Part shown: one piece after another, positions 17,994 through 27,709 of the stretch
How the letters are laid out: each line of letters opens with the position of its first letter
How positions within the stretch are numbered: position 1 is the stretch's first letter
NCBI RefSeq assembly: GCF_900163815.1
Contig: NZ_FUKO01000006.1
Location: 25,049 to 89,048 of the forward strand
Direction of reading: 5' to 3'
Origin: Microbacterium esteraromaticum
GTDB lineage: Bacteria > Actinomycetota > Actinomycetes > Actinomycetales > Microbacteriaceae
DNA: 64,000 nucleotides
Notes under the pieces: generated by a model
Databases searched by the model: none
Told to the model about the DNA's origin: nothing
Seen by the model: the letters and a program-made list of their open reading frames with translations, nothing else
Made by a program: the position numbers and the translations under genes

Positions 17994-18695
17994 TCAGCCG
18001 AGCAGGTCGGGGCGCCGAGCGCGGGTGCGTTCGAGCTGCTGCTCGTGGCGCCATTTGGCGATAGCACCGTGGTTTCCGCTCAGCAGGATCGGTGGCACCT
18101 CGCGCTCGCGCCAGAGCGCGGGCTTGGTGTACGACGGATACTCGAGAAGCCCATCCTCATGCGATTCTTCGACCAGGCTCTCGGGGTTGCCCACGACGCC
18201 GGGAATCAGACGCCCGATCGCCTCGACCATCGCCATCACAGCGACTTCTCCCCCATTGAGCACGTAGTCGCCCAGGCTGATCAGACGCACCTCTCCGAGC
18301 GAGGCCGCGTACTCGAAGACCCGTTCGTCGATGCCTTCGTAACGTCCGCAGCCAAAGATCAGATGCTCTTCTGCGGCGAGGTCGCGCGCCGTCTTCTGCG
18401 TGAAGACCTCGCCGGCGGGCGAGGGAAAGATGATGGTGGGAACAGCGGATGCTGCGCCAGCATCCGACTCCTTTGCCAGCTGGTCGAGCGCAAGGCCCCA
18501 CGGTTCCGGCTTCATGACCATTCCCGCGCCCCCGCCGTACGGGGTGTCATCGACAGTGCGGTGCCGGTCGTGCGTCCAGTCCCGAAGATCGTGGACGCTG
18601 AGTTCGAGGATGCCGGTCTCCCGTGCCCGGCCGAGCAGGGAGAGCGCCAGCCCGTCGAAGTACGACGGGAAGATCGAGACGACATCAAGGCGCAT
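17994..18695 (-). CDS. trmD: tRNA (guanine37-N1)-methyltransferase
   Basis: TrmD makes m1G37 in tRNA and prevents frameshifting. The 233-residue SPOUT protein has [16 protein letters not shown] at the start, [17 protein letters not shown], the trefoil-knot SAM site [18 protein letters not shown] and [15 protein letters not shown]. It ends the rpsP-khpA-rimM-trmD cluster; 15 bp separate it from rimM. Confidence 0.96.
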   Translation of the reverse strand: MRLDVVSIFPSYFDGLALSLLGRARETGILELSVHDLRDWTHDRHRTVDDTPYGGGAGMVMKPEPWGLALDQLAKESDAGAASAVPTIIFPSPAGEVFTQKTARDLAAEEHLIFGCGRYEGIDERVFEYAASLGEVRLISLGDYVLNGGEVAVMAMVEAIGRLIPGVVGNPESLVEESHEDGLLEYPSYTKPALWREREVPPILLSGNHGAIAKWRHEQQLERTRARRPDLLG

Positions 18696-18710
18696 GAGCT
18701 GAGCCGCAGA

Positions 18711-19292
18711 TCACTCGGATGCTGCGGTGGGGCCACCGGCTGAGGCATCCGCCACCGGCAGCTCTTCGAACAGGCCAGCGGGTGGGGTGACCATGATGCG
18801 GCCGGCCGCGATATCGACGGTAGGGACGATCGCGGCGACGAACGGCACCATGACCTCGCTCGTCTCGGTCTTCACGATCAGAAGGTCCTGTGCCGGCAGA
18901 TGCTCGACGCGCAGCACCTGACCGACCACGACATCGTCACGCACGACATCGAGGCCCACGAGCTGATGCGCGTACCACGCATCGTCCTCGGCTTCGCTGT
19001 CTTCGTCCATCCACAGGATGGCGCGTACGAGAGTCTCGGCGGCAGAACGGTCATCGACGCCTTCGAGGAAGATGACGGAGTTGCCGTTCATGACGCGGTA
19101 CTCGCGCACCTTCACGGTCTTGCCGTGCCAGGACGATGCCTCCGGCACCTGCAGAGTGAACTCCGCGCCGGGAGTGAAGCGGCGTTCGGGTGCGTCGGTG
19201 TACAGCTCAAGCTTGAACGCGCCTTTGAGGCCGTGAGCCTTGAGCAGGCGGCCGACGCGAAGCTGGTTCTTCTCGGCGGCCACGTCAGCCAT
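18711..19292 (-). CDS. rimM: Ribosome maturation factor RimM
   Basis: RimM helps 16S rRNA processing of the 30S head. The 193-residue protein has the N-terminal LRVGRLLKAHGLKGAFKLEL and the C-terminal PRC-barrel region (DAWYAHQLVGLDVV, VMVPFVAAIVPTVD). I chose ATG 19292 (MADVAAEKN), which overlaps the KH gene by 8 nt; two slightly longer in-frame starts exist. Confidence 0.93.
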   Translation of the reverse strand: MADVAAEKNQLRVGRLLKAHGLKGAFKLELYTDAPERRFTPGAEFTLQVPEASSWHGKTVKVREYRVMNGNSVIFLEGVDDRSAAETLVRAILWMDEDSEAEDDAWYAHQLVGLDVVRDDVVVGQVLRVEHLPAQDLLIVKTETSEVMVPFVAAIVPTVDIAAGRIMVTPPAGLFEELPVADASAGGPTAASE

Positions 19293-19515
19293 CCGCGACA
19301 TCGACGCGGACACGACGTCCGTCGGCGAGGGCGGAGATGAGGGTGCGCAGCGCCTTGGCGGTGCGACCGCCGCGCCCGATCACACGACCACGATCATCCG
19401 GGTGCACATGCACCTCGAGAAGGTCGCCACGGGGCGACGCAGATGCGGTGATGCGGACATCATCCGGGTGATCGACGATCCCCTTGACGATGTGCTCGAG
19501 CGCGGCGGAAAGCAC
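19285..19515 (-). CDS. khpA: KH-domain RNA-binding protein (KhpA-like)
   Basis: The 76-residue protein is a single type-II KH domain with the GxxG loop in DDRGRVIGRGGRTAKALRTL, as in KhpA (YlqC). In other bacteria it binds RNA, often with KhpB/Jag. The start is GTG 19515. It lies 6 bp after rpsP and overlaps rimM by 8 nt, the standard order. Confidence 0.92.
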   Translation of the reverse strand: MLSAALEHIVKGIVDHPDDVRITASASPRGDLLEVHVHPDDRGRVIGRGGRTAKALRTLISALADGRRVRVDVADG

Positions 19516-19521
19516 AGCGGA

Positions 19522-19953
19522 TTACTCTGCGTCGGCGGCGGGAGCCTCAGCGGCCTCCGCGTCGGCAGCGGCCGGAGCCTCCTCAGCGGGAGTCTCCTTC
19601 TTCTCGACCTTGGGCTTGACGACGGACTTCTTGGCCGCGTCGATCTCAAAGGGAGCCTTGGGCTCTGCGACCTGGACGGTGGACTTCGCGTTCTTGTCGC
19701 CCTTGAACTTGCCCCAGTCGCCGGTGAGCTTGAGCAGAGCGGCGACCTGCTCGGTCGGCTGCGCGCCGACGGAGAGCCAGTACTGCGCGCGCTCGGAGTC
19801 GACCTCAATGAACGAGGGCTGCTCGGTCGGGTGGTACTTGCCGATCTCTTCGATCACGCGACCATCGCGCTTGGTCTTCGAGTCGGCGACGACGATGCGG
19901 TAGTAGGGCGCACGGATCTTGCCGAAGCGCTTGAGACGGATCTTAACAGCCAC
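19522..19953 (-). CDS. rpsP: 30S ribosomal protein S16 with an Ala/Glu-rich tail
   Basis: Residues 1-80 are canonical S16 ([20 protein letters not shown], then [15 protein letters not shown] and [20 protein letters not shown]). The remaining ~60 residues are an extension: a Lys-rich stretch ([15 protein letters not shown]) then an acidic Ala-rich tail ([18 protein letters not shown]), similar in style to the S2 tail of this genome. It is the first gene of the cluster. Confidence 0.96.
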   Translation of the reverse strand: MAVKIRLKRFGKIRAPYYRIVVADSKTKRDGRVIEEIGKYHPTEQPSFIEVDSERAQYWLSVGAQPTEQVAALLKLTGDWGKFKGDKNAKSTVQVAEPKAPFEIDAAKKSVVKPKVEKKETPAEEAPAAADAEAAEAPAADAE

Positions 19954-20043
19954 GATTCTCCTGAATGTGTGGAAAGGAAGATGAACGACGCCTGGAGCGT
20001 GGGGTGCACACCCGGCGCAAGCTCTGAGGGGGACGGATGCTGG

Positions 20044-20079
20044 ATAGAGGGTCGAGCAGCCGTCCGACCCTCTATTCTG
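20044..20079 (-). promoter_or_regulatory. rpsP promoter and overlapping 11-bp palindrome
   Basis: The minus strand has a CAGAAT -10 box (20074-20079) in the same TGGCAGAATAGANG context as rplS. An 11-bp inverted repeat with a 10-nt loop (20044-20054 with 20065-20075) starts at the -10 box, so the RNA keeps a shorter GGGTCG-CGACCC stem near its 5' end. It could stabilise the mRNA or act as an operator. The leader is about 110 nt. Confidence 0.45.
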
Positions 20080-20156
20080 CCAGATCTCGACGCGGTCCGC
20101 GAAACGAGCAGAACGAACGGATGCCGCAGTGCCATCCTGCGTGTCAGACTGTGCGC

Positions 20157-21305
20157 GTGCCCGTCGAATTCGCCTCCTCAGCCCGCTCGACGATCGGGTT
20201 GGAATGGGAGGTCATGCTCGCCGATCCCCTTACCGGCGATCTGGTCGCACGCGCGCCTGAGCTGCTGGCCTCGCTGGAGGCGCAGAGCGCACCGGAGCGC
20301 CACACGGTCACCGGTGAGCTGCTGACGAACACGATCGAGGTCACCAGCGGAATCGGGGTCACCGTCGCGGATGCCGTCGCGGATATCGCCGCAGCGATAG
20401 CATCCGTTCGTCGCTCGACCGATCCGGCCGGTATCGAGCTGCTGTCGGCGGGAAGCCACCCGTTTGCACGGTGGTTCGATCAGTGCGTGACAGACAAGAG
20501 CCGCTACCACCAGCTCATCGAGCGCACCCAGTGGTGGGGGCGCAACATGATGATCTGGGGTATTCACGTGCATGTGGGAGTGGACGACCGAGACAAACTA
20601 GTGCCGATCATCGGCGCGCTATCGGCGTTTCTTCCTCATCTGCAGGCACTCTCGGCGTCAAGTCCCTACTGGGCCGGAGAGCGCACTGGCTACGCATCCA
20701 ACCGTGCGCTGGTGTTCCAGCAGCTACCGACGGCGGGTCTCCCCTGGCCGATCACCACCTGGGCCGAGTTCGAGAGCTACCTCGATGACATGCAGCGTAC
20801 GGGCGTGCTCGCGGATGCATCGGAAGTGCGCTGGGACATCCGGCCAGCACCGCGCTGGGGCACGATCGAGGTGCGTGCGTGCGATGGGATGTCGACGCTG
20901 ACCGAACTCGCCTCGGTGGCGGCGCTCACGCAGGTGCTGGTCGAGTCGTTCTCGAGGCAGCTCGACGAGGGGCTCACCTTGCCAACGATGCCGCCGTGGT
21001 TCCACCGTGAGAACAAATGGCGCACGGCGCGCTACGGACTCGATGCGCGCATCATCGTGGACGCTGCCGGCTCGCAAGCGCCCGTGCGCGAGCATATCGC
21101 CGCCGTCGTCGAGGATCTGATGCCTGTCGCAGGCGAGCTTTCGTGCGACAGTGAGCTCGCAGGGGTGCGGACGATCCTCAATGAGGGCGCGAGCTACTCC
21201 CGCCAGCTGGGTGCTGCAGCCGCGACCGACGGCGATCTGCGTGCAGTGGTGCAGCACCTCATCCGCGAGTCCCGCGCCGGCCCGGAGGGCTCGGTCTCCG
21301 GCTGA
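20157..21305 (+). CDS. Carboxylate-amine ligase, YbdK-type glutamate-cysteine ligase
   Basis: The 382-residue protein begins [20 protein letters not shown], has HPFARWFDQ and [20 protein letters not shown] (metal/substrate region) and a late [20 protein letters not shown], all hallmarks of the GCS2/YbdK family. YbdK has weak glutamate-cysteine ligase activity; its physiological product is uncertain in organisms that use mycothiol. GTG 20157 was chosen because CAGACT lies 6 nt upstream (leaderless layout) and gives the usual length. It converges on the SorC-type regulator gene. Confidence 0.88.
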   Translation: MPVEFASSARSTIGLEWEVMLADPLTGDLVARAPELLASLEAQSAPERHTVTGELLTNTIEVTSGIGVTVADAVADIAAAIASVRRSTDPAGIELLSAGSHPFARWFDQCVTDKSRYHQLIERTQWWGRNMMIWGIHVHVGVDDRDKLVPIIGALSAFLPHLQALSASSPYWAGERTGYASNRALVFQQLPTAGLPWPITTWAEFESYLDDMQRTGVLADASEVRWDIRPAPRWGTIEVRACDGMSTLTELASVAALTQVLVESFSRQLDEGLTLPTMPPWFHRENKWRTARYGLDARIIVDAAGSQAPVREHIAAVVEDLMPVAGELSCDSELAGVRTILNEGASYSRQLGAAAATDGDLRAVVQHLIRESRAGPEGSVSG

Positions 21306-21314
21306 TCACGCCCT

Positions 21315-22289
21315 TCAGCCGTCTTCGGCGAGAAGCCGCGCGAGTGTCTCGTCGAGCACGACGTCGGTGATGATGCCCGCGGCTATCGCCGCACGTAGCG
21401 AGCCGAGCTTCGCAGCACCCGAGACCACGCACACACGTCTCGGCACGCGGCGCAGTCGGTCAAGTCCCGGACCGGTCGAGCGGCCGTTCAGACGGATGTC
21501 GCGCCAGGTGCCGTCCGCCCGGAAGAAGACGGTGGCCACGTCGCCGATGGCACCGTCTTCGCGCAGCATCCGATAGTCGTCGCGGTTGAGGTATCCGCCG
21601 ACGTAGACGCGGCTGGGCACTTCGGACTGCGGGGATCCCAGGCCGAAGACGGCGATGTCCATTCTCGACTGGAACGCCAGCACACGGCGGGTGCTGCGCT
21701 CTTTCCACATCGCATCACGCGTATCGGGGTTGTCGAAGAACGCCGGCACCGGGAACTGCTCCACCTCGGCGCCGAAAGCCTGGCCGAAGCGCTGCAGGAT
21801 GTCGCTGGAGTACTCCAAGCCGCTGGTCTGCGTGTTCCCCGCGCCGTTGAGCTGAACGAAACTCGTGTTGTGCACTTCTTTCTGCACCAGTGACCGACTG
21901 ACCATGCTGATCGTCGAGCCCCACGCCACGCCGACGACCATGTTCGATTCGATGAACTGCGAGAGAAGCCGGCCTGCAGTCAGAGCCACCCGCTCCAGGC
22001 GCTCGACGTCGTTCACAATGCCCGACATCGGAACGATGTGCGCATTCACGCGGAAGCGCTCACGCAGCTGTTCCTCGATGCGACCCACACGCTCGAAGGG
22101 CGAGTTGATGCGGATGTCGACCAAGCCGCTCTCCCGCGCGGATGCGAGTAGTCGGGACACCGACGACCTCGATGTGGAGAGCTCCCGGGCGATGGCATCC
22201 ATCGTCATGTCCTGCAGGTAGTACAGCTTCGCCGCCGTGAGCGCGGCGACCGTTTTCGCATCGTGACGGGGTTCGTCAATGGGCATCAT
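21315..22289 (-). CDS. SorC-family sugar-binding transcriptional regulator
   Basis: The 324-residue protein has an N-terminal HTH (KLYYLQDMTMDAIARELSTS then RSSVSRLLASARESGLV) and a large C-terminal effector domain with GVAWGSTISMVSRSL and CVVSGAAKLGSLRAAI, typical of SorC/DeoR phosphosugar-binding regulators. It is divergent from glpD-glpK, so glycerol-3-phosphate or a related sugar phosphate is a plausible effector (inference). AAAGGAGG lies 6 nt before ATG 22289. A perfect TGCAC-N4-GTGCA repeat in the divergent promoter region is a likely operator. Confidence 0.85.
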   Translation of the reverse strand: MMPIDEPRHDAKTVAALTAAKLYYLQDMTMDAIARELSTSRSSVSRLLASARESGLVDIRINSPFERVGRIEEQLRERFRVNAHIVPMSGIVNDVERLERVALTAGRLLSQFIESNMVVGVAWGSTISMVSRSLVQKEVHNTSFVQLNGAGNTQTSGLEYSSDILQRFGQAFGAEVEQFPVPAFFDNPDTRDAMWKERSTRRVLAFQSRMDIAVFGLGSPQSEVPSRVYVGGYLNRDDYRMLREDGAIGDVATVFFRADGTWRDIRLNGRSTGPGLDRLRRVPRRVCVVSGAAKLGSLRAAIAAGIITDVVLDETLARLLAEDG

Positions 22290-22310
22290 CCGCACCTCCT
22301 TTCCCAGGAT

Positions 22311-22324
22311 TGCACATCCGTGCA
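22311..22324. promoter_or_regulatory. Candidate SorC operator upstream of glpD
   Basis: A perfect inverted repeat TGCAC-ATCC-GTGCA lies 22 bp upstream of the regulator's start and 59 bp upstream of glpD. The same half-sites with the same 4-nt spacer recur at 25687-25700. Confidence 0.55.
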
Positions 22325-22382
22325 GCGTGCTTGCGCGATTCTGCCACCGGCTTGATGCTTGGTGAAGGGAGAAAGAGGGATC

Positions 22383-24095
22383 ATGGTCGATATGACGCGA
22401 AATTCACAGCGAGGCGACGAGCTGGCCGCCGTCCGCACTGCCGGAAGCACGACGGTGCTGATCATCGGTGCCGGCATCAACGGGATCTCGCTGTTCCGCG
22501 ATCTCGCGCTGCAGGGTGTGGATGCTGTCATCGTCGACCGTGGCGATTTCGCCGGCGGTGCATCGTCAGCATCCAGCCACATGATCCATGGCGGCATCCG
22601 CTACCTCGAGAACGGCGAGTTCCGCCTCGTGCGCGAGTCGGTGAAGGAGCGCAACGGACTGCTGCGCATCGCGCCCCATTACGTCAAGCCGCTCGAGACG
22701 ACCATCCCGATCTATTCGACGTTCTCCGGCATCCTCGCCGCTCCCCTGCGCTTTCTCACCCACGGCAGCGACAAGCCGCAAGAGCGCGGCGCCGTGCTGA
22801 TCAAGCTTGGCCTGATGATCTACGACCTGTTCTCCCGCGATGGTGGCAGCGTCCCGCGGCATCGGTTCTTCGGACGCCGGCATTCACTCGAAGAGCTGCC
22901 CGCTCTCGACCCGAAGATCAAGTACACCGCCACCTACTACGACGCCTCGATGCACGACCCCGAGCGCCTTGCGCTCGACGTGCTGCAGGACGGCCGTGCC
23001 GCCAACCCGCGCTCGCATGCCCTGAACTATGTCGAGGCAGTCGGGCAGCGCGGTGAAGACGTGGTGCTGCGCGATCTCGAATCCGCTGAGGAGTTCTCGA
23101 TCCGCGCAGACGTCGTCGTCAACACCTCGGGGCCGTGGACCGACCTCACCAATGACGTCCTCGGCACCGCGACCCGCTTTATGGGAGGCACGAAAGGCTC
23201 GCACATCGTGCTCGACCACCCCGAGCTGCTGGCGGCGACGCAGGGGCGGGAGATCTTCTTCGAGCACTCTGACGGGCGCATCGTGCTCATCTATCCGCTG
23301 AAGGGTCGTGTTCTCGTCGGCACCACGGATATCGAGGCAGATCCTCGCCAGCCCGCGCGGTGCACAGAAGAAGAGGTGGACTACTTCTTCGAGCTCATCA
23401 ACCACGTCTTCCCCACGATCGACCTCGACCGTCAGCAGATCGTGTACCGGTTCTCCGGCATCCGCCCATTGCCGCGCCATGAGGACACTGCTCCCGGGTT
23501 CGTATCCCGCGACTACCGGATCGAACGCGACGAAGGCACGGCTGTGCCGACGCTGAGTCTCGTCGGCGGCAAGTGGACGACATTCCGCGCACTCGGCGAG
23601 ACGCTGGCCGACCGCGTGCTCGACCTGCTCGGACGCACCCGTTCCGTCTCGACCGTGGGTCTCCCAATCGGGGGCGGGCTGGGCTTCCCGCGCACGGTGC
23701 GAGCTCGCTCGGCGTGGAAGCAGACGTACCTCTCCGGCGCCGATGCCGCACGCGGCGACCAGTTGCTGGCGCGCTATGGGACACGCGCTGCGGAGGTGTG
23801 GGCGCACATCGAGCAGGAAGACGATCGATCGCTGGCTGGCGGTGCGGTCTCGACGCGCGAGCTGGAATGGATGGTCGAGCACGAACTGGTGGTGCGCCTC
23901 ATCGATGTCGTGCTGCGCCGCACCAGCATCGCCTTCGTCGGTGACGTCACCGGTGAGGTCCTCGAGGAGCTTGCGGATGCCCTGGCACCTCTGCTCGGAT
24001 GGAGCGACAGCCGCAGGGATGCCGAGATCGAGGCCACCGTACAGATCTTGAACGACGCGCACGGGCTCGCGATCGAAGTGCCCGCCCGCCGCTGA
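22383..24095 (+). CDS. glpD: Glycerol-3-phosphate dehydrogenase (FAD-dependent)
   Basis: GlpD oxidises glycerol-3-phosphate to DHAP and passes electrons to the quinone pool. The 570-residue protein has the FAD-binding VLIIGAGINGISLFRDLALQ near residue 20, GGASSASSHMIHGGIRYLEN, the DAO-domain VNTSGPWTDLTND, GRVLVGTTDIEAD and SLVGGKWTTFRALGE, with a C-terminal helical domain. ATG 22383 is preceded by AAAGAGGG. It forms an operon with glpK, 45 bp downstream. Confidence 0.93.
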   Translation: MVDMTRNSQRGDELAAVRTAGSTTVLIIGAGINGISLFRDLALQGVDAVIVDRGDFAGGASSASSHMIHGGIRYLENGEFRLVRESVKERNGLLRIAPHYVKPLETTIPIYSTFSGILAAPLRFLTHGSDKPQERGAVLIKLGLMIYDLFSRDGGSVPRHRFFGRRHSLEELPALDPKIKYTATYYDASMHDPERLALDVLQDGRAANPRSHALNYVEAVGQRGEDVVLRDLESAEEFSIRADVVVNTSGPWTDLTNDVLGTATRFMGGTKGSHIVLDHPELLAATQGREIFFEHSDGRIVLIYPLKGRVLVGTTDIEADPRQPARCTEEEVDYFFELINHVFPTIDLDRQQIVYRFSGIRPLPRHEDTAPGFVSRDYRIERDEGTAVPTLSLVGGKWTTFRALGETLADRVLDLLGRTRSVSTVGLPIGGGLGFPRTVRARSAWKQTYLSGADAARGDQLLARYGTRAAEVWAHIEQEDDRSLAGGAVSTRELEWMVEHELVVRLIDVVLRRTSIAFVGDVTGEVLEELADALAPLLGWSDSRRDAEIEATVQILNDAHGLAIEVPARR

Positions 24096-24140
24096 GCCGT
24101 GAATACGCGCGTCGCCGATGACACGCAGAAAGAGGCCGCC

Positions 24141-25655
24141 ATGGCTGAGTACATCCTGTCGATCGATCAGGGAACCACGTCCAGTCGGGCGATCATCTTC
24201 GATCACGGCGGCGGCATCATTGCCACCGGGCAGAAGGAGCACGAGCAGATCCTGCCGAAGGCGGGGTGGGTCGAGCACGATGCCACTGAGATCTGGCTCA
24301 ATGTGCAGGAGGTCATCGGCCTCGCTTTGTCACGTGCACACCTCACGAGGCATGACATCGCTGCAGTCGGTATCACGAACCAGCGCGAGACGACAGTCGT
24401 CTGGGATCGTCACACCGGCGAGCCGGTCTGCAACGCCATCGTATGGCAGGACACGCGCACGCAGGAGATCGTTGACCGCCTGGCAGCCGACGGCGGTGTC
24501 GACCGGTTCAAGCCGATCGTCGGGCTTCCGCTCGCCACGTACTTCTCGGGCACGAAACTCACGTGGATTCTGGAGAACATCGAGGGTGCGCGCGGGCGGG
24601 CGGATGCTGGTGACCTGCTCTTCGGCACGACCGACTGCTGGGTGCTGTGGAATCTCACCGGCGGCGCGGAAGGTGGTGTGCACGTCACCGATGTCACCAA
24701 TGCATCGCGCACGATGTTCATGGATCTGGAAACGCTGGAATGGCGCGACGACATTCTGGAAGCGTTCGGCGTGCCGCGCTCGATGATGCCGGAGATCCGA
24801 TCCTCATCCGAGGTGTATGGAACGGCCGAGACGTCTTCGCTCCTGCGCGAGACCCCGATCGCGGGGATCCTCGGTGACCAGCAGGCAGCAACCTTCGGGC
24901 AGGCCGCATTCCAGAGCGGCGAGAGCAAAAACACGTACGGCACCGGCTGTTTTCTGATCTTCAACACCGGTGAAGAGATCGTGCACTCCAAGAATGGCCT
25001 GCTCACCACGGTCGGGTACAAGCTGGGCGACGCACCCACGCACTATGCGCTGGAAGGCTCGATCGCCGTCGCGGGATCGCTGATCCAGTGGCTGCGCGAT
25101 CAGCTGGGTCTGATCTCGTCCGCCCCTGAGGTCGAAGAGCTCGCCGACAAGGTCGATGACAACGGCGGCGTCTATATCGTTCCGGCATTCTCGGGCCTGT
25201 TCACGCCCTACTGGCGTCCGGACGCACGCGGTGCGATCGTCGGACTGACCAGGTTCGCAAATCGCAATCACATCGCGCGGGCGGCGTTGGAGGCCGTCGC
25301 GTTTCAGACCCGAGATGTGCTGGATGCGGTGAATGCGGATGCTGATTTCGAGCTCACTGAGCTGAAGGTCGATGGAGGCATGGTCGCGAACGACGCGCTG
25401 ATGCAGTTCCAGGCCGACATCCTCGGCGTGCCCGTTGTGCGTCCCGTCGTGACGGAGACGACGGCTCTCGGCGCCGCGTATGCGGCGGGGCTCGCGGTGG
25501 GCTTCTGGAGCGGCTTGGACGATCTGTCTGCCAACTGGCAGGAGGATCACCGCTGGGAGCCGACGATGGTTTCCGACGAGCGCGATCGTCAGCTGCGGCT
25601 CTGGCGCAAGGCCGTGACGAAGTCCATGGACTGGGTCGACGACGACGTGCGCTGA
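24141..25655 (+). CDS. glpK: Glycerol kinase
   Basis: GlpK phosphorylates glycerol to glycerol-3-phosphate, the substrate of GlpD. The 504-residue FGGY kinase begins [20 protein letters not shown], has [45 protein letters not shown] and [23 protein letters not shown] 24141 is preceded by AAAGAGG. No glycerol facilitator gene (glpF) is present in this operon. Confidence 0.95.
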   Translation: MAEYILSIDQGTTSSRAIIFDHGGGIIATGQKEHEQILPKAGWVEHDATEIWLNVQEVIGLALSRAHLTRHDIAAVGITNQRETTVVWDRHTGEPVCNAIVWQDTRTQEIVDRLAADGGVDRFKPIVGLPLATYFSGTKLTWILENIEGARGRADAGDLLFGTTDCWVLWNLTGGAEGGVHVTDVTNASRTMFMDLETLEWRDDILEAFGVPRSMMPEIRSSSEVYGTAETSSLLRETPIAGILGDQQAATFGQAAFQSGESKNTYGTGCFLIFNTGEEIVHSKNGLLTTVGYKLGDAPTHYALEGSIAVAGSLIQWLRDQLGLISSAPEVEELADKVDDNGGVYIVPAFSGLFTPYWRPDARGAIVGLTRFANRNHIARAALEAVAFQTRDVLDAVNADADFELTELKVDGGMVANDALMQFQADILGVPVVRPVVTETTALGAAYAAGLAVGFWSGLDDLSANWQEDHRWEPTMVSDERDRQLRLWRKAVTKSMDWVDDDVR

Positions 25656-25686
25656 GGGCTGCGACCACGACGCCGCAACCCGGCTC

Positions 25687-25700
25687 TGCACGTATGTGCA
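25687..25700. promoter_or_regulatory. Second TGCAC-N4-GTGCA operator candidate
   Basis: A perfect inverted repeat TGCAC-GTAT-GTGCA lies 31 bp beyond the glpK stop and 108 bp before the ATG of the hydrolase/membrane fusion gene. It matches the repeat in the glpD promoter region in both half-sites and spacer length. Confidence 0.55.
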
Positions 25701-25808
25701 CTTAGGCGCAGAATCGCCCACTCAGCATTCATTCAGCCAATAGTCTCCCCATGGGCGAGCGAGTATCCGACCGCGCGGGCCCGAAACCCTTTCACTGAGG
25801 AGAGAACG

Positions 25809-27656
25809 ATGATTCAACGACGAGCGCGAAGAAACGGCTTCTGGCTGGCACTTTCGCTCCTTCTTTGCCTGATCTCGGCAGTCGGCGCGAGCGTGGTGCA
25901 GACCCACGCCGGAGCGGTCGCTGTGAAGGACATGCAGTGGGAGACGTCATCCGGCCGGATGCTGAATGCCCTCCTTTTCGTTCCGGAGACGGCCAGCGCT
26001 GACAACCGCGCACCCGCCGTGGTCGTGAGCCACGGCTGGTGGAACAACCGGGAGATGCAGGATGCCAACTATGTCGAACTCGCGCGGCGCGGTTTCGTCG
26101 TGCTGTCGATCGACATGTACGGTCATGGCAACTCCGATCCACTGCCCGCGGACGAACTCGAGGTGGGCGGCACCGGGATGTACGACGGTGTGAAGCTCAT
26201 TGCGGATCTGCCGTATGTGGACTCCACGCGAATCGGCGTCACAGGGCACTCGAACGGCGCCCGTGCCGCGAACTTCTCGATCGCGCTGGACGACGCGGCA
26301 GACGAGCAGCTGATCTCGTCAGTATTCCTCGTCGACAACGAGGCGATGTACCGGGACGCCGAAGGCGCGTACGCCAACCTCTACGGCACGCGCGACGTGG
26401 GCCTCGTCGCGGATCAGTACGACGAGTTCTTCTTCCGCAGCTACAGCCCAGAGGGCGTTCCGTTGACGGCGCCACGAGACTTCTCCACGACTGACAACGC
26501 GCAGTCGTTCTTGAACTTCGGAGCCGATCCGGCCAGCGGCGAGATGCGCGAGGTCGACACGGTCTACACCGACACGATCGACGGTGAGGATGCCATCCGG
26601 ATCCTGCATACCCCGCCGCAGACGCACCCGTGGGGCACCATCTCCAAGTACACGGTCGCCGACCTCGTCGACTTTTTCGATATGACGCTGGATGCCCCCC
26701 ACGCGATGGACGGTACCGCTCAGGTATGGCAGATCAAGGAGGCCTTCACGGCTCTCGGTCTGCTGGGCTTCGGCATGTTCCTGGTCCCGTTCACTCGTGC
26801 GCTCTTGGGCACCCGAGCTTTCGCGGGGCTGCGGGCCGAAACGATCGCGCCTGCACTTCCGGCAACGCGCTCCGGTCACTACTGGTTCTGGGGCGGACTC
26901 GTCGTTTCGGCGATCATCTCGGCATGGTCGTACGTCTGGCTCAGTCAGCAGACCTGGTTGGCGGCGTTGACACACAATGCCGTACCGAACCCCATCCCGA
27001 CCGGCTCCGTATTCTTCATCGGGGTATGGGCTGCTTTCAACGGCATTATCGCGATCATAATCATGCTGGCGTCGTACTACCTCTTCGGCAAGAAGAGCGG
27101 CGTGCGACTGCGCGACCTGGGAATATTCCCAGGCTGGTTCAAGCTTCTCCAGAGCGTTGCGCTGGCACTCGTCGTTACCGCCGCCGCATTCGGGCTGGTG
27201 TTCTTGGCCGACTACTTCTTCAAGACGGATTTCCGGCTCTGGGTCATCGCACTCAAATGGTTCCCTCAGGACAAGATCTGGTACGCGTTCTTCGTGCTTC
27301 CGCTGTTCCTGATCTACTTCGTCGCGAACTCCGTCGCGATCAACGTGTTCAACCGCGTGACGATCGGTGGTCGTGAATGGGTGAACACGGCGGTGCTCGC
27401 GCTGTTCAACTCCTTGGGACCCATCGTGCTCGTGCTGGCGCAGTACATCACCTTCGCCGTTTCCGGTGAGCTGATCCCCGGCTTCGGCGGGATCTACAGC
27501 ATCTGGTTGATCCCGGTGATCGTGATCCTCGCGGTCAGCGCGGTGATCTCGAGGAAGATCTACCGGGCGACGAACAACCCGTATATCGCAGGAGTGCTGA
27601 ACGCAGCGGTTGTTGTGCTGATGTCGGCATCCAACTCCCTGGTCGTCACTTACTGA
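25809..27656 (+). CDS. Alpha/beta hydrolase fused to a polytopic membrane domain
   Basis: The 615-residue protein begins with a signal-anchor helix (about residues 10-30). An alpha/beta hydrolase domain (about 40-300) follows, with the loop VVVSHGWWNN, IDMYGHGNSD and nucleophile Ser148 in GVTGHSNGAR. About eight hydrophobic helices fill residues 315-615. The catalytic domain probably sits outside the cell. Its substrate is unknown. GAGGAGAG precedes the ATG. The gene follows glpK and has a matching operator candidate, so a link to glycerol-ester breakdown is possible but unproven. Aromatic/Ile-rich codon content looks less GC-rich than its neighbours. Confidence 0.75.
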   Translation: MIQRRARRNGFWLALSLLLCLISAVGASVVQTHAGAVAVKDMQWETSSGRMLNALLFVPETASADNRAPAVVVSHGWWNNREMQDANYVELARRGFVVLSIDMYGHGNSDPLPADELEVGGTGMYDGVKLIADLPYVDSTRIGVTGHSNGARAANFSIALDDAADEQLISSVFLVDNEAMYRDAEGAYANLYGTRDVGLVADQYDEFFFRSYSPEGVPLTAPRDFSTTDNAQSFLNFGADPASGEMREVDTVYTDTIDGEDAIRILHTPPQTHPWGTISKYTVADLVDFFDMTLDAPHAMDGTAQVWQIKEAFTALGLLGFGMFLVPFTRALLGTRAFAGLRAETIAPALPATRSGHYWFWGGLVVSAIISAWSYVWLSQQTWLAALTHNAVPNPIPTGSVFFIGVWAAFNGIIAIIIMLASYYLFGKKSGVRLRDLGIFPGWFKLLQSVALALVVTAAAFGLVFLADYFFKTDFRLWVIALKWFPQDKIWYAFFVLPLFLIYFVANSVAINVFNRVTIGGREWVNTAVLALFNSLGPIVLVLAQYITFAVSGELIPGFGGIYSIWLIPVIVILAVSAVISRKIYRATNNPYIAGVLNAAVVVLMSASNSLVVTY

Positions 27657-27670
27657 CCAGCGGATATACA

Positions 27671-27702
27671 CGAAGCGCCCCGGAATCCTCCGGGGCGCTT
27701 CG
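27671..27702. terminator. Bidirectional hairpin terminator
   Basis: A perfect 14-bp stem (27671-27684 with 27689-27702) with a 4-nt loop lies between the converging hydrolase-fusion and ffh genes, 15 nt and 8 nt from their stops. It can end transcripts from either side. Confidence 0.85.
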
Positions 27703-27709
27703 TGCATGT

